64,000 bases of DNA, from NCBI GenBank assembly GCA_948474755.1, contig CAOLHI010000388.1:372001-436000 (forward strand), given 5' to 3'. Below the pieces are notes generated by a model, which was given only the letters and a program-made list of their open reading frames with translations, was not told the DNA's origin and did not search any database. Each line of letters starts with the position of its first letter. The first letter of the stretch is position 1. The position numbers were made by a program, and so were the translations under genes. Positions 11,635 to 23,998 of this stretch are shown here, piece after piece. The stretch comes from Ctenosaura bakeri (taxonomy: Eukaryota > Chordata > Lepidosauria > Squamata > Iguanidae).

Positions 11635-12737
11635 CAGTGATGTATTCTGGATCAGTGATATTCAGTGATGTATTCTTGGAGTCTTTTACTCCAAGTCTCA
11701 AGTCGAGTATCAAGTCTGGAAGCCAACATTATACCCCAACCAAAATTCCAGAATTATTGGATAGAGTGAAATAAATTCAGTTTTACCAATGTAAGCAGAG
11801 TCGGCTCTCCACATTTGCAATTTTGCCATCTGCAGCTTTGGAAGTGGGGAATAGGATCCTATCTTACTCCCCATTACTGAAGATTCAAAAGCTTTAGAAG
11901 GAAGGATCCTTCTTCCTCAAGTCCACTGCCTAACACGTATGCTGTTCCCCACAGAGAAATGCACCCTGCGCTCTGGGGGAGAGTCTTGTCTTTTGCTCTT
12001 AGGAAATGTTTTAGAAGCCTCCTCCAATATGCAGCAGGGACAGGCTGCTGAGCAGACCTCAAGCCTGCCTCAAGCCCGTTGCCTAACCCATTTGCTGTTC
12101 CCCTCTGAGGCCCTTTTCGCACGGCATTTCCAATGTGAAAGGGCTCCTTGAGCGTTGCATAAATGTGAGAAGCAGTCCACACAACACACTCACATTTGCG
12201 CGATGCTTGAGGGCCTGCTGCAGACCGCGCATGCATTTTTTCATTTTCGGCTTGAAGCCGAAAATGCTGGGTGGTCACGCTTCACTCCAGGGCCCCCACG
12301 CACACTTACCTGGTCCCAGGCTGCACTGCGAAAGGAAGAGGCGGGGTGCTCGCATGACCAGGAAGCAGCTGTGGAGCCGATGGGACCGGGACGCGAGAGC
12401 CTCTCGTTGAAGGCTGCTCGTGTGAGCCCCACATCCCAGCTCTGCGAAAGGGTAAGGTGTGAAAAGGGTCTGAGAAATGCACTCACACTTTGGGCTTGAG
12501 AGAGACTGTCGTGTGACCAGTACTCACAAAGAGATGGAAGCGTTGTTCAAAGTCATAAGGTTTCTGGATGAATGTGTTATGTTACTGAACCAAGGGCATC
12601 AAATCAGTCATTAAAAATATGCAAGTCTCCAGTTGAGTCAAGTTAGTGCATCATTTATGGCCGAGTCGATTTCAAGTCAAGTCACTGAAGCAACTTAAGT
12701 CTGACTTGTGTCCAAGTCTGTTGAGTCTACATCACTG
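11635..12737 (+). mobile_element. hAT-like non-autonomous element, copy 1, interrupted by a GC-rich MITE
   Basis: Ends are CAGTGATGTATTC and CTACATCACTG, with imperfect 8-bp flanks GTGAATTC and GCGAATTT (6 of 8). Both sub-terminal zones are rich in CAAGTC/GACTTG repeats. A local duplication of the left terminus lies at 11635-11675. Without the insert at 12109-12470 it is about 740 bp. A second copy in opposite orientation is at 43193-44007 and lacks the insert. Confidence 0.7.
12109..12470 (-). mobile_element. GC-rich inverted-repeat DNA transposon (3-bp TSD), copy 2
   Basis: TIR GGCCCTTTTCGCAC at the left, GTGTGAAAAGGGTC at the right, with TGA duplicated (12106-12108, 12471-12473). On the minus strand it has the donor-like site (complement at 12304-12313), the short hairpin 12242-12266, and the long hairpin 12141-12216 with arms different from copy 1 but still paired. 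The uninterrupted hAT copy at 43193 carries this site with a single TGA, confirming the 3-bp duplication. Confidence 0.9.
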
Positions 12738-13295
12738 GCGAATTTAGAACCAATGATCTGTCACAGCTTAGGAGCCATTATTCTCATGAGCCTAGAGAGT
12801 GTGTCTGCAGAGACCGTTGAGGTGATATTTCTTCAGAGATGCAAGGTGTGGAAAGTCCAGGCAGTTTTAATGACCAGCTCCTGGGCTATCCTAGGAGATG
12901 GGATTCATGACTTTACAGAGATTTCCTCTACCTTAGCTGGCCATGCAGGAAGGTAGGAAGAATGTAGACTATTATTGTGAAAGAGGCTTAAAGACAGTTA
13001 GGCTACATCTCACTGAAGAGACTTAGTGGAAGAGCCCAAAAATTGGAAATATTTCACACCATTCCTGCTGTTGTGGTGCTTGTGGAGGCAAGTGGTGAGG
13101 TACATGGGCAGAAATGTATTGCATTGTTCAGGGAAAAGTAAAATTTCAAGGATTATGGCCTTCTCAATGATTTATTTAATTGAAAAAAATTAAGTAGTAT
13201 TTTTCCTTCTGTCTGGTATTCTGAGTAGGGTGCAATCAGTTACATGTAGAATTACTAGAGTGAAAACTGGAGATGGCTCCTGTCTCTCACAACAA

Positions 13296-13491
13296 GGCCA
13301 TTTCTGCACTAGACTGTTATAGTGTTATTATTCCACTTTCAACACCCTATGGAATCCTGGGGTTTGCAGTTTAGGAAAGGGCCTTTAGAATTCTCAGCCA
13401 GAGAGCTCTTTGGTCTCAGTAAACTACAAACCCCAGAGTTCCACAGGATGTTGAAATAATAGCACTATAACAGTCTAGTGCAGAAATGGCT
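13296..13491. mobile_element. Foldback MITE (GGCCATTT TIR)
   Basis: Same family as 9383-9584; TIR GGCCATTTCTGCACTAGACT, with CAA duplicated at 13293-13295 and 13492-13494. The right arm has a small deletion before AATAATAGCAC. Confidence 0.85.
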
Positions 13492-14088
13492 CAAGTCCTT
13501 AACAATATCTGACATAGGCATTTTGGGAAATGTCAATGTCAACCTGTGAATTGTCCATTTACATTGTAAATCCATGCTATATCAGTCAATGGGAACATTG
13601 TGCGTAATTTAAAATGGCAGTTTCTAGAGGGAGAGTGGCCTGACCAGATCAGGCCCTAACCTAGCCACGCACACACCAGCACAGCACAGCACGGCCCATT
13701 CCAGTGTGGTTTGCCCTGACCCAAGCTTAAGCCCAAACCCAGGCCCAACAGAAGCAGAATCTGAAGGGAGATTGATTTACAGCACCAGCACAAAATCCTC
13801 CCTGGAACCACTGCTCTCTGGACAAAAATTGTCCCAGAGGCAAGCATAACATAGCGGAGTTTCAAAACAGCAACAAGCGTGCCAGCAGAGTACAACTACA
13901 GCATCAGCTCTGACTCGTCTACCCACTGGTTAGTAAACTCATGGACACAGAGTTTGTCATCCATAAATACCTGGAGGCTTTAATCTTCAAAGTTGCAGTA
14001 TATATATCTGTACACAGGATACACAGATCCACAGGCAGAGATTCATCATCAGAGTTTCAGGAGCAGAGTGACGGGATGCAGAATCAGA
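13492..14088. other. Unassigned intergenic sequence
   Basis: Moderately GC-rich part (13640-13900) with CAGCACAGCACAG-type repeats. No recognisable coding motif. It may be part of an older repeat, because the MITE at 14089 is inserted in its continuation. Confidence 0.35.
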
Positions 14089-14636
14089 GGCCCTTTTCGC
14101 ATAGAGGCTTCTAGCGCAAGCGGGGGAGGGCGGGTCGCGCGAGAAGCCTTCTCCGGGAGGCTGCCGCTTCCCCCTCCTTCCTTCCGCAGGCGAAGGAATG
14201 AGCGGGGAAGCGGCAGCCTCCCGGAGGCAGCTGCGGCTCGCGCGTCCGCCCGCCCTCCATGAAGCAGGAGGCTGCCGCGTCCGCCCCCCCGTGAAGCAGG
14301 AGGTGTCGCGTCTGTCCCCCCTGCGCGCATGCGAAGCAGGTGTCGCGTCGGTCGTGCTAGCGCCCCGCCCCTTCCTTCCGCAGGGGTGGAGGGAAGGAAG
14401 CGCGACCCGGCTGCCTCCCCGACGCTCCGCACAGGAGGTAAGTGCGTGTGGGCGCCGGGAGCGCTGCGCGAGTGCGGGTGATTTTCGCTTTGAGGCGAAA
14501 ATCAAAAAATACGCGCTCGCGCAGTGTCAGCCCCGTGAGAGCGGCGGAAGTGGGAGTGCGTCATGCAGAGCAACGCTCCCACTCCCGCGAGGCTCACGGG
14601 GCTGTTGCGCGACAGAAAGTCCGTGCGAAAAGGGCC
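14089..14636 (+). mobile_element. GC-rich inverted-repeat DNA transposon (3-bp TSD), copy 3
   Basis: TIR GGCCCTTTTCGCAT and complement GTGCGAAAAGGGCC, flanked by AGA on both sides (14086-14088, 14637-14639). Sense order: imperfect tandem repeats containing GAAGCAGGAGG (about 14260-14345), a GAGGTAAGT donor-like site at 14435-14443, a hairpin at 14480-14503, and the long hairpin at 14531-14601 with conserved loop core GCGTCATGCAGAGC. It has very high CpG content. Confidence 0.88.
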
Positions 14637-14920
14637 AGAGAGAGAGTAAGCATTCCATCTCCTCTTTTATACATACCTGCTTCTATGTCATCACTCAGGG
14701 CATGTGTTTGTGAGTTTATGCCTCCTCACATGACCCCACCAGCTGCAGATGCTTTTTTGAGGGGTTGGGGTTTCCTGCAATGCATGTGCATATTCACATA
14801 GTTGCTTAATCAAATAGCCTTTCTTTTCCCTTCATTCTGATTGCCCACCTGTGCTTCTATAAAGTGAAGCCAGTAGAGAAGGAGGGGCTGAAATGCCAAC
14901 CTGCAAATGTGTGCATTGTT

Positions 14921-15113
14921 GCTGTGTGCCTTCAAGTGATTTCTGACTTAGGGAGATTCTACAGTGAACCTATCATGGGCTTTTCTGGGGGCTGTGAGTG
15001 TGTGATGGGCCCAAAGTCATCCAGTGGGTTTCCATGGCCGAGTGGGGAATAGAGGCCTGGTCTCCGTGGTTGTAGTTCAATGCTCAAAGCACTACACCAT
15101 GCTAGATCTTGGC
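14921..15113 (-). mobile_element. tRNA-derived SINE (squamate type), inverted
   Basis: The plus strand shows the complement of the SINE: TTGTTGCTGTGTGCCTTCAAG, then the region corresponding to GATGGGTTCACTGTAG, then the complement of the pol III B-box area near 15035-15065. Six relatives occur in the window (28680, 37787, 42003, 63545, 63795 and this one). Confidence 0.75.
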
Positions 15114-15564
15114 AATGTGTAAATTCAAACACCAAATCAAAAAAAGAAAAAGAAGAAAAAAGCAATGCTGCCTTTTCCAAATGCTGATACAAACAAGGGA
15201 GCTAACCTTCCATGGTAGGAGCAATCAGGTGACCTAGGTAACCATATGGCCTAGGTGACCACCCACCAACCTGCCTGGCCCCACTCTCCTTCCCCCCGAC
15301 CAGTCCCACTCCAATCCCAGTTCATGGGTCAAAACATGTATTCCCAAGCCCATTTCTTCCTCAAAACAATGGAGTAAACTGAAGTTGTTGTTTTTTTTTT
15401 TTAAATCACTTTAAAGCTCTCAGGCACTGAAAAGAAGTGTTTTTACACTAGAAGGAGAGAAAGGCCATGTATTCTGACAGGACCAGAATTGAGATAAGCA
15501 TGCATTATTTGGCCCATGTAGATTCACCTTGAGATGGAGACAGAGAGATAAAGAGGCAGACAGA

Positions 15565-16024
15565 GGCCCTTTCTGCATGTGGGAAAATAACCGGGCAAAA
15601 ACGGGACTCACCGGACTTCCTGAGTGTCTGAACAAGTCCGTCGGGACGAGAAACAGTGCGAGCTCGTTGCTCCACACTACTCCGGTGTCCAAAATGGCAA
15701 CTTCCGGTTAGTGGAGGCTCTCCACCAACCAGAGAAGCTCGCCAGCCTAAAGCCCACTTCCGGCAGATCTGCAGGCACGCACTTGTGCACGCCTGCAAAT
15801 CTGCACCGGAGTGCGGCGACGGAGAGACATGGAGTCACGCGCTCCGTGCTTTTTAAAAACTTCTAAAAAGAGGTTTTTAAAAAACATGCTGTGCGACCAG
15901 TTCTGGTCGCTCCGAACCGGACTGAGGTGCGGAACTACAAAAAGTAGTCCACCCCAGTACGGTGCAGAAGACCTCCGTCGGAGGTTGCTCTGCACTGTTT
16001 TAATAGCCCGGTGCAGAAAGGGCC
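15565..16024. mobile_element. Inverted-repeat DNA transposon (3-bp TSD), divergent subfamily
   Basis: TIR GGCCCTTTCTGCAT and complement TGCAGAAAGGGCC with perfect AGA duplication (15562-15564, 16025-16027). The interior is unlike the GC-rich copies. It carries a TTTTTAAAAACTTCTAAAAA palindromic stretch at about 15850-15885 and further short inverted repeats. No transposase frame. Confidence 0.85.
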
Positions 16025-17517
16025 AGAGACAGAAACACCTCAGCCATGGCAGGCTCTGCCAGAACTCCAGCAGCTATTTTAAGATGTTAGGGCTGATGCT
16101 GGTGACATCATTTACATCATCCTGCAGTCTCTCCAAATGACCTCATCTCTTCTGAATCATTCCCTGGTGTTTAACACCCCATCACCTGATCGCATGCACT
16201 GTCTTAGGCTTTGTCGCCTGCCAAATCAAAATGAGCTATGAGGTTCAAAAAGAAAGGGGAAAAAAAGAAGGTGCTTCATCCATTTCTGAAGCTGCACATT
16301 TCATCTTTCCCGGCCATGATCTGCCATGTAATCAGCGAACTAATGGAGATAAGTGCCTGCAACATGGGAAGAAGAGAGACAGGAGTGGGTATTATGTGGA
16401 AAAGATGAGGAGACAGAAAAGGATAGGCTCAGGGCTCTGCATTAAGAGCTTTATAGACCCAAGATGTAGCAACCATTTATGTGTGCTTTTTTTTTTTTTT
16501 TTTGGCCCCATAGGAATAATTGCAATGGAAAGTTTTCAAAGTCCTTCTGACCAAGTAGGAATGAAATGACTAGCGTAACCCGGGAAAATTTCCTTTTGGA
16601 TTTAGTCCAGCTCCATTATAAGCATGAAAGTCTGAGTTAGATCCTCCCTCTGAGAGCCTAAATCAAGTCAAAATGTCCAAAATTTCAATGGGAACCACTA
16701 TCTTAGACAAGCCGTTATGATTTCTCCCAATTGGCATCTGTGAAATCAAATGGGACGGATTAAAGAGCACAAATAACAATTGCACATTTTGTGCCGTGTT
16801 TAGTTAATTTAATTATATTTATTGAAGGATTTATTCAAGGGTGGATGCTACACAGTTGTTTATACTAGCATTGTTTGTAGAATCGCTAATGCATGTTCTG
16901 TTTACTGAAACCATGGTGTGGAATTGGCTGAGATGGTGAGAGCAGAGGGTAGGAAAATGGCCTCTTTAAGTCACTTGTTTAGAACAGAGGTGGGTATAGC
17001 ACAGCATGTGGACTCTTGATCTCACCTGTGTGGCCTCAGAAACCCACTACCAGTCTCCCAGAGCCTTTTATACCTTCCCACTTCTTTTTTAAAAAGTGCA
17101 TTTTCCCCCCCACAAAACCACAGAAAATGCCCCTGGAACAAATGTCCCTTCACAAGCACCCAGGAGCCCTTTACTACCCTCAAAGGCCTACATTTTCCTC
17201 TGTGGTCCCTCTCCAAATGGGAAAAGGAAGTGATATGACAGCTTCCTGTTGCCATTTGGAAACGGATTGCAACAAGCAATTTTGGCTTGTTGTAGGAGCA
17301 CGTACAACCCTTGTTGGGTTTGGTGGAGGGGAGACTGGCCTAGAAATGGGAAACACAGACAGAATGAGGTAGGGAAAAAAGGAGAGTAGAAAAAGGGATC
17401 TGGCATTGGAAAAGGATTAGATACAGGAAGGGCCAATGTCACCAAATGACTTCCTTTCAACAGGGCATATGGATGTGTTTTAGGGGCAGGCTCCTCAACA
17501 GAACAAGCTTCCACAAG
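16025..17517. other. Unassigned intergenic sequence
   Basis: There is a poly-T run near 16488-16503. Frames up to about 118 codons exist but show no motif or domain that I recognise. Confidence 0.4.
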
Positions 17518-18373
17518 TGTTCCTATGGTTCAGGCCTACCTGGTGATAGCACTAGATATCTCTTTTGATATCAAATCATTTGACCTTTCTCTGCCACCCC
17601 ACTCCATGTGTTTGCGAGGCCACCGGACAGGCACATACACAGGCACGGCCGGTAAGTACTTGGCATTCCAAATCCCACTCAGGCAGGCAGATTAACGCCA
17701 CCCTGTTGCCTCAGGGACCTCTCTTGCAGACACACCTTGCTTAAGCACAACTTCACACAAAGATGCTCGGCCCCAAGCCAACACCCTTACAAAGCCAATC
17801 CATTTGCATACTGGCTATACTATTGTTAAACCTGCGCTAAGCCCATTGTGTAAAACGTGACCTTTACCAAAGCTTTTGTCCCGCTTCAAACTTGCATTGT
17901 TCTCACCAAGCGTGGCATGGCCTGTAGGCACAATCCACCCTATAAAAACTCCCTGATTCTGAGAGCTCCTCGGAACACTCTGGACTTCTATCCCGCCTTG
18001 CTGCCGCTTTGTCCAGTGAGTCACCCCCTCAGCGAACCGCGCTGAGCTTTCTTCCCTGCAACCTCCAATCTCTTCAGGACTACGAGAAAAGGTGTCGTAT
18101 CACCCATTTACCCCCAAAATTCTTATTTCTAATTTATCAGTTAGCTGTGTGCTTGTGGTGTCTTTTCTGTTGTTTGTCCTTTAATAAAGATATCATTTTT
18201 GCCATTTTAAAACTGTCCGACTGCTTGACTGACCTGACCCCGTGGAGATTGGGTTACAAGATCCCTGCTAAGTTACCCTGCCTCTCGCTAGCTCAAGAGA
18301 GTGCTCCAGTTAATTTCCCCATCTTGTGTTTATTCGGGCATCCCTCCTGGGACCCCCAGAGAACAGGGTAACA
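17518..18373 (+). mobile_element. Solo LTR (group I)
   Basis: Starts TGTTCCTATGG and ends GAACAGGGTAACA. Flanks CAAG and CAAA agree at 3 of 4 positions. It has a TATAAAAAC box at about 17941, an AATAAAG signal at about 18183, and the R/U5-like region CTGACCTGACCCCGTGG. Length 856 bp, plus orientation, no internal region. Confidence 0.85.
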
Positions 18374-19080
18374 CAAACACTGAATTGTTTTTGCAAGGCA
18401 CAGAGTTGTCACAAAGGTGTTACATGTTCCCAGTGTGCCTGATGCTGTTTCTTCTCCCCCTGTCCCCAAAGACACACGGATTCTGCTTACAGGCTTTCTG
18501 AAGGGTCCACTCTTCTACACAGATGATTTGTCAAGTGATGGATTTCTAGGATAAGTGGTAGCCAGAGATGCCTCTCCAGGCTATCGGAGCATCTTCTGGT
18601 ATATCCCAAGAATGTAAATCTTATTTCGTTCTCACATGCAAGAATAAATAATTTCAAAAGGTTTTCTGCAGTTAGGGAAAATTAGGAGAGTTAATTTTTT
18701 GGGTGAGGGGAGGCACAGAATTCAATTATTTTTCACAATTCAGGACTTTGTGAAAATTTTGTCTGTGCAATACACTTGAATTTTGCACAAACACTGTTGC
18801 CCCCCCAAACAGTACATCTTTTGCAGAGAACAGTGATTTGTGCAGTTGCTTTTTTGTTCTGCAAAAACTAAGTTTTCTGTACAAGTTTAGACTTTTTGCA
18901 AAAATATCCCAAAACTTAAAAAAAAAAAAATCTTCTGACAGTGGACTACTTTTTTTAAAATTGTGTTTCTAAATGTGTGAAGATACATTTTCTGGCCAAG
19001 GGTGAGAGAACTTGCAACTGTACTATGCCTCTCCACTACCTCCCCTTCTGCCTTGCTCTTTCCAGGGTAGCTCTGTCTAG
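18374..19080. other. Unassigned sequence with TTTTGCAC-rich inverted repeats
   Basis: Between about 18735 and 18920 short blocks such as TTTTGCAC, CTGTGCAA and TTCTGCAAAAAC recur in both orientations. A similar layout is present at 25590-25780. Confidence 0.35.
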
Positions 19081-19282
19081 GGCCATTTCTGCACTACACT
19101 GTTATAGTGCTATTATTCCACTAACAACATTCTGTGGAATTCTGGGCTTCGTGGTTTACTGAGGCCAAAGAACTCTCTGGTTGAGAATTCTAAATGCCCC
19201 TCCCTAACTTGCAAATCCCAAGATTCCATAGGATGTTGAAAGTGGAATCATAGCACTACAACAGTGTAGTATAGAAATGGCC
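19081..19282. mobile_element. Foldback MITE (GGCCATTT TIR)
   Basis: TIR GGCCATTTCTGCACTACACT, with TAG duplicated at 19078-19080 and 19283-19285. 202 bp. Confidence 0.87.
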
Positions 19283-20748
19283 TAGGTTTTATGGAAGATG
19301 GAAGTAATATTACATTGCAGAGAACATTTGGGAGCCTGCTGAAATCACTGTGACCTTTCTTGACCTTGATCCTGTTTGCAAGCATTTTATTGAGCGGTGG
19401 CAAGGCTATGTAACATGTCTATTCCTGACCTAGTCAACACAGACCGCTAGCCATGTAATGGATCTTCTTTGAACACAACTGCTTCATTATTTTTGCAAGC
19501 CTAGACAGGGCAGGGAAACTTACAGGTTGTTCTCAGTGAGCTGCCATGCATTTGTGGATGGTAATCTGTTCATAGGATAGGGAGTCACAAATTGTATAAA
19601 AATGTCATTGCATCCTCATTCTAGGAAAGCTGCTGTTCTCAGCTAGCAAGAATCAATGGACACAACTGTGGTCCAATCATGAACTTGAGTGTTTTTTTAT
19701 CATTTCAGGCAACCTATTGTCCCTTTCCTCTCCAACTGGGTGGGGAGACCATCTGTAAGGAAGCAAAGGGAGGCTTTATCAGAAGGGAAAAAAAAGAACT
19801 CTCAGAAATCTTTACAACTTGTTAACAGATGGGTTGGGAGATCTGGGAAAAGCAGCTGCGATGTGTCTTGCTGTGGGCTGGGAAATGCAAAAAAAAAAAA
19901 AAAAAACCTATATAGTTAAAAGAGATTTTTGGTGGGAAGATCCGTTTTCTTTCATGTCAGGCTGGCAGCTCTGAAGATGCGAGGAAGGGATGCCCGGGAA
20001 CCTGCCTGACGCACATGTTTCCATTTCATTATGGAGCACAGTGGTCAGATTTCACCAATTAACTACCTCCTTGGAATGCTTGCGGCTGGTTGGAACCAAG
20101 GAGGGCTTGTGTGTTTCTTAAGGCCCAGAGCTGAGTCTGGCAACTCATAAAAGTTAAGTGTAGCTGCAAGCATTCTTGCTACCAAGCCTGAAAGGGAACT
20201 GCCCACCCTGGGACATGAAAGGGCACTCATTGGAATAGGAGTACAGGGAAGAACAGGAGTTGCTCCAGGCAAAACCCTTGCAAATGTGACTTCTCATTTG
20301 GAGAAGCAGGAAGGAGAGGATTGGGTTTCCCTGGCATTTGGGATGAACCAAATGAACTGAAAAAACCTGGGTGGCTTAATGCTAGCAAGCAGGTAATGTT
20401 GACAGAAAGGGAGATTTTGTTGTAGTTTAATGTCTTTGATATTTTTTAAAAAAATAGCTTTAACTTACCCCGTTTCACAAGCAACAACAGGCTAAAATGC
20501 CAATATAAATCAAATGGCGCAATATATACATTCCAGTCCCATGGGAGTGGTGGGGGACCATGTTAAAGTGTGAGATGAAGTTACAGAGAATAACATTGGG
20601 TCGCATGCTTTAACTTGTCTAATTGTGTCAGAGGTTTTTAGCCATTTTTTTTACTGTTTTAAATTGGTCAAGTTGATTTTACTATATGTCATTTTGAGAC
20701 CTTTAGATAGGGTGGAATACCATTCAACATTTCATAGGGAAAAACGGG
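19283..20748. other. Unassigned intergenic sequence
   Basis: Contains an 18-base poly-A run near 19889. No recognisable gene or repeat end. Confidence 0.4.
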
Positions 20749-20929
20749 GGCCATTTCTGCACTAGACTCTTATAATACTATTATTCCACTTTCAACATCC
20801 TATGGAATCCTGGGGTTTGCAGTTTAGGGAGGGAACTCAAAGGCCCCTCCCTAAATTGTAAACCTCAGGATTCCATAGGATGTTGAAAGTGGGATAATAG
20901 CATTATGACAGTCTAGTGCGAAAATGGCC
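20749..20929. mobile_element. Foldback MITE (GGCCATTT TIR)
   Basis: Same family with TIR GGCCATTTCTGCACTAGACT and complement. The flanking 3-bp duplication is not clear (GGG versus TGG). 181 bp, with a deletion around the centre. Confidence 0.8.
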
Positions 20930-21283
20930 TGGGACACTTGTGGCTAAGCAACTTCATAGTGTGGTCAAAGTGGAAAAAGTTATGAATGTTAACTCAGAGA
21001 GGCAGTTGTCATTTGCTTTTGCCTGGTTCTATGGGGAGGGGCAAGATTCTGCCTTCTCCTCTCCTCCCCCCTACTGTTTTAACTGAGTGCCAAATACTTT
21101 GGCACTTTGAACTCAGTTCGTGTCAACTGAAGTAAACTGAGGGCAAAGAAAAGTGAAAGGAGAGAGAAACTGGGATTTTGAAAACAGCTGGAAAAGGAGG
21201 ATGACAGATGATTAATCAAGACTGTCCCTGTCAAATGAGGACAGTTGGAGGCTGCGTAAATCCTTTGTTTTCATGGATGAGTG

Positions 21284-21308
21284 AATGAATGAGTGAATGA
21301 ATGAATGG
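21284..21308. repeat. (GAAT)n microsatellite
   Basis: Short run of GAAT/GAGT units. Confidence 0.7.
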
Positions 21309-21606
21309 GGTAGGTACCAAATTCAAGGGAGACAGGCTGGTCAACAGCCTTTAGTGTAAACTGAACCTCCATATTCCAGACTGAGCTAGTTCCTTTTAAT
21401 GCATAGACTGCTATCAGGAATAATGCAGCACTAGCCAGCATAGTGGAGAATACTGGGAGATGTAGTCCCATGATATCTAGAGGACTACATAATTCTCACC
21501 CCTGTCCTAGTGTGATACTTAAACCACTATAGCACACTAGCCTATGCAAGAGAATTGTAGTGTTACCCTTTGGACCAGTTGTTTTGGGCTATAATTTCCA
21601 TAACAC

Positions 21607-22504
21607 TGTTACAACACCATATACTCCCCATCTTGTTGGACAGCAACATTGGCAAGAAATATCATTTTCCCTACAAAACTGGACATTTATGGTTGGGAAA
21701 CATATGGCAGCAGGACACTGGCTGTAAGCATGTGCTAGGTCAGGATCACCTCAGTATGGCCTGGTCATAAATTAAAGAGGATTAGACAGAAACCTTTCAT
21801 ATTAATGGGTTTGGGATAATCCTCTCAGCCAACCAGCCTCCAAATACAATAGTAGACAAAACTGCCCAGGTACGGCAGGCAAGCATCCCTACTGTGCATA
21901 TTTTCTACAGAGACCTTCCTCATTCACTTTGCTCAACCAAGACAGTAAGAGGCTGTCAGGACTCCTATCAATGTTTTGTCACCTAAAGTTAAGACAGCCC
22001 ATTCCAGACTGCTTTTGTTTGATTTGCAAGAAAGCAATTAACACGCATCCCTTCAGGATGGGAAATAGATTATAAAAACCACAACTCCACCTCTGGTAAT
22101 TGCTATCACTTTGGGTATCACACTGTACCCCAGACTCCCATTCCTTTATGCTGCCCTCAAACTCCAGTGTTTGAGCTGTTCCTCTTTAAACTTCTGCTCC
22201 CGGAACAGTAAATATCATTCCTTCCACCCCAAATCTCTCTCTATCCAACCTTTCTTGCCTTTTCCTTCGATAGCCTTGTATGGTTTGTGAGATTGCTTGA
22301 TTTCTTGTGTGTGTTCATTAATTTCCAATAAAATATCCCTTTGAATTTTGAACTGATCTCTATAGTTAGTACTGGTATACACAGGTAAAAAGATCCTGTT
22401 GTTACCTTCTTCTTGCAGGCCTCCTTTGAGCTAATAATTCCCAAATCTAAGGAGATGTTGGCACTGCTTGTGGACTTCAAAGTCCTCCATCTTTTACGGT
22501 AACA
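21607..22504 (+). mobile_element. Solo LTR (group II)
   Basis: Starts TGTTACAACACCATATAC and ends CTTTTACGGTAACA. Flanks ACAC and AGAC agree at 3 of 4 positions. It aligns by eye with 33143-34235 and 55147-56125: a TTTTGTCACCTAA block, a TATAAAAACC box at about 22071, an AATAAAAT signal at about 22328, and a TGCAGGCCTCC block. 898 bp. Confidence 0.75.
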
Positions 22505-23223
22505 AGACGAAGCCACTATGACCAATTTTCAGAGGACATGGGAACTATAGTCCAAACATCTGGAGGACTGCCTCTCCCCACTTTATACAATTCCTTGGAC
22601 AAAACACTCATTCTGCCTTTCCTTTGTTTAAACTCACAGCAATGCTGACTTCTTTGTATTTCTGTAATACCACCTTTCTTTCTAACAGAAACAAAACTAA
22701 ATGCACTCCTTTGATGAAACCCTATGGAGAGGGATAGAGTTGTATCTCCCTCATAAACCTAGGAGTTGAGCCTTTACTAATGTCTGGAAATTGAATAAGC
22801 ATGCATGGCTAATTTCAAAGGGGGAGCTGGCAAACTGGTCTTTGCTTCACTTGTTAGTTTTTAAGGCAATGCAAGGTCAATTAAAACCTTTCGGACAGGT
22901 TATTGTGCAGAACAGAATTGCTCATCTACTGTTGCAAAGCTTATGGGTGAAAACAGCTTACGGCCTTTGCTACATTTAACGAACTGCACAGTCACTCTGA
23001 GATATGCCAGTTATATCCTGTACATAATATGGTGGACAATATGTTTGCCAACTTCTCTCTTGCTCCAAGATTTTAGTTACAAGCTTAGGGCTTAGGGTAT
23101 GAAAAGCTCTAAATCCTCTTGCTATTCCCAAATGGAGCACTGCCATTGAATCCATGGGATTTAACTACATGCTGAGGCTGCATCCAACAATTGATTCAGT
23201 TGGTTTACAATAGAAGTGACTAA
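22505..23223. other. Unassigned intergenic sequence
   Basis: No gene or defined repeat recognised. Confidence 0.4.
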
Positions 23224-23426
23224 GGCTATTTCCTCACTACACTGTTATAGTGCTATTACTCCACTTTTAACATCTTGTGGAATTCTGGGGTTTATAGTTT
23301 ACTGAGGCCAAAGAACTCTCTGGCTGAGAATTCTAAATACCCCCCTCCTAAACCGCAAACCCCAGGATTCCATAGGATGTTCAGAGTGGAATAATAGCAC
23401 TATAACAGTGTAGCGTGTAAATGGCC
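23224..23426. mobile_element. Foldback MITE (GGCCATTT TIR)
   Basis: Left TIR has drifted to GGCTATTTCCTCACTACACT. TAA is duplicated at 23221-23223 and 23427-23429. 203 bp. Confidence 0.85.
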
Positions 23427-23998
23427 TAACCAAAAGGATTCCAGCCATTATTTTCTTTTTATTGCACCAGTAGTTGACTGTTAGGCGTGAAATTTGGTTT
23501 CTGTAACTTGCTGTAGAATTAATACTTAATTCACTGTGATATTAATTGGCATCATCAAACAACCTTGCTTTAGAATTGTTTGTTCTGTTTGTGTCCTGTT
23601 TATAGTTAACATGCACCCTAAAAGAATGCTGTTTTGCATCACTGACGTCTTTGGAGATGACCTGGTGGAAATAGCCTAGGATGTTGACTGGGACATTTAG
23701 ACCCTGGAAGTGATGTTTAAGGTTAGATAGAATGTAACACGTGTACAAGTTCTAACTCTGCTAATGCTGATGCTTGAATCTTTTCTTTCCTGTAAGCATT
23801 CCTTAATAAATAAACATAAAAATAGTATTAGAAGGGAGGCCTGAAAGAATAAATCAACCTTCTGGGGTCATCGCTATTCGTGATTGCTGGAGGGATCCTT
23901 TGGCCAGAGTTATATGTGTGAGTCTGTCTTTCTTTCCTTCTCTTTTCTACTTTCCTACCTTGTGTTTGGGGGTTCCAGCCAGCTCCATGTCCATCTGG

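Noticed and set aside
13987..14801. Long arginine-rich frames on both strands
   Set aside because: Same cause: they are inside or reading out of the GC-rich element at 14089-14636.
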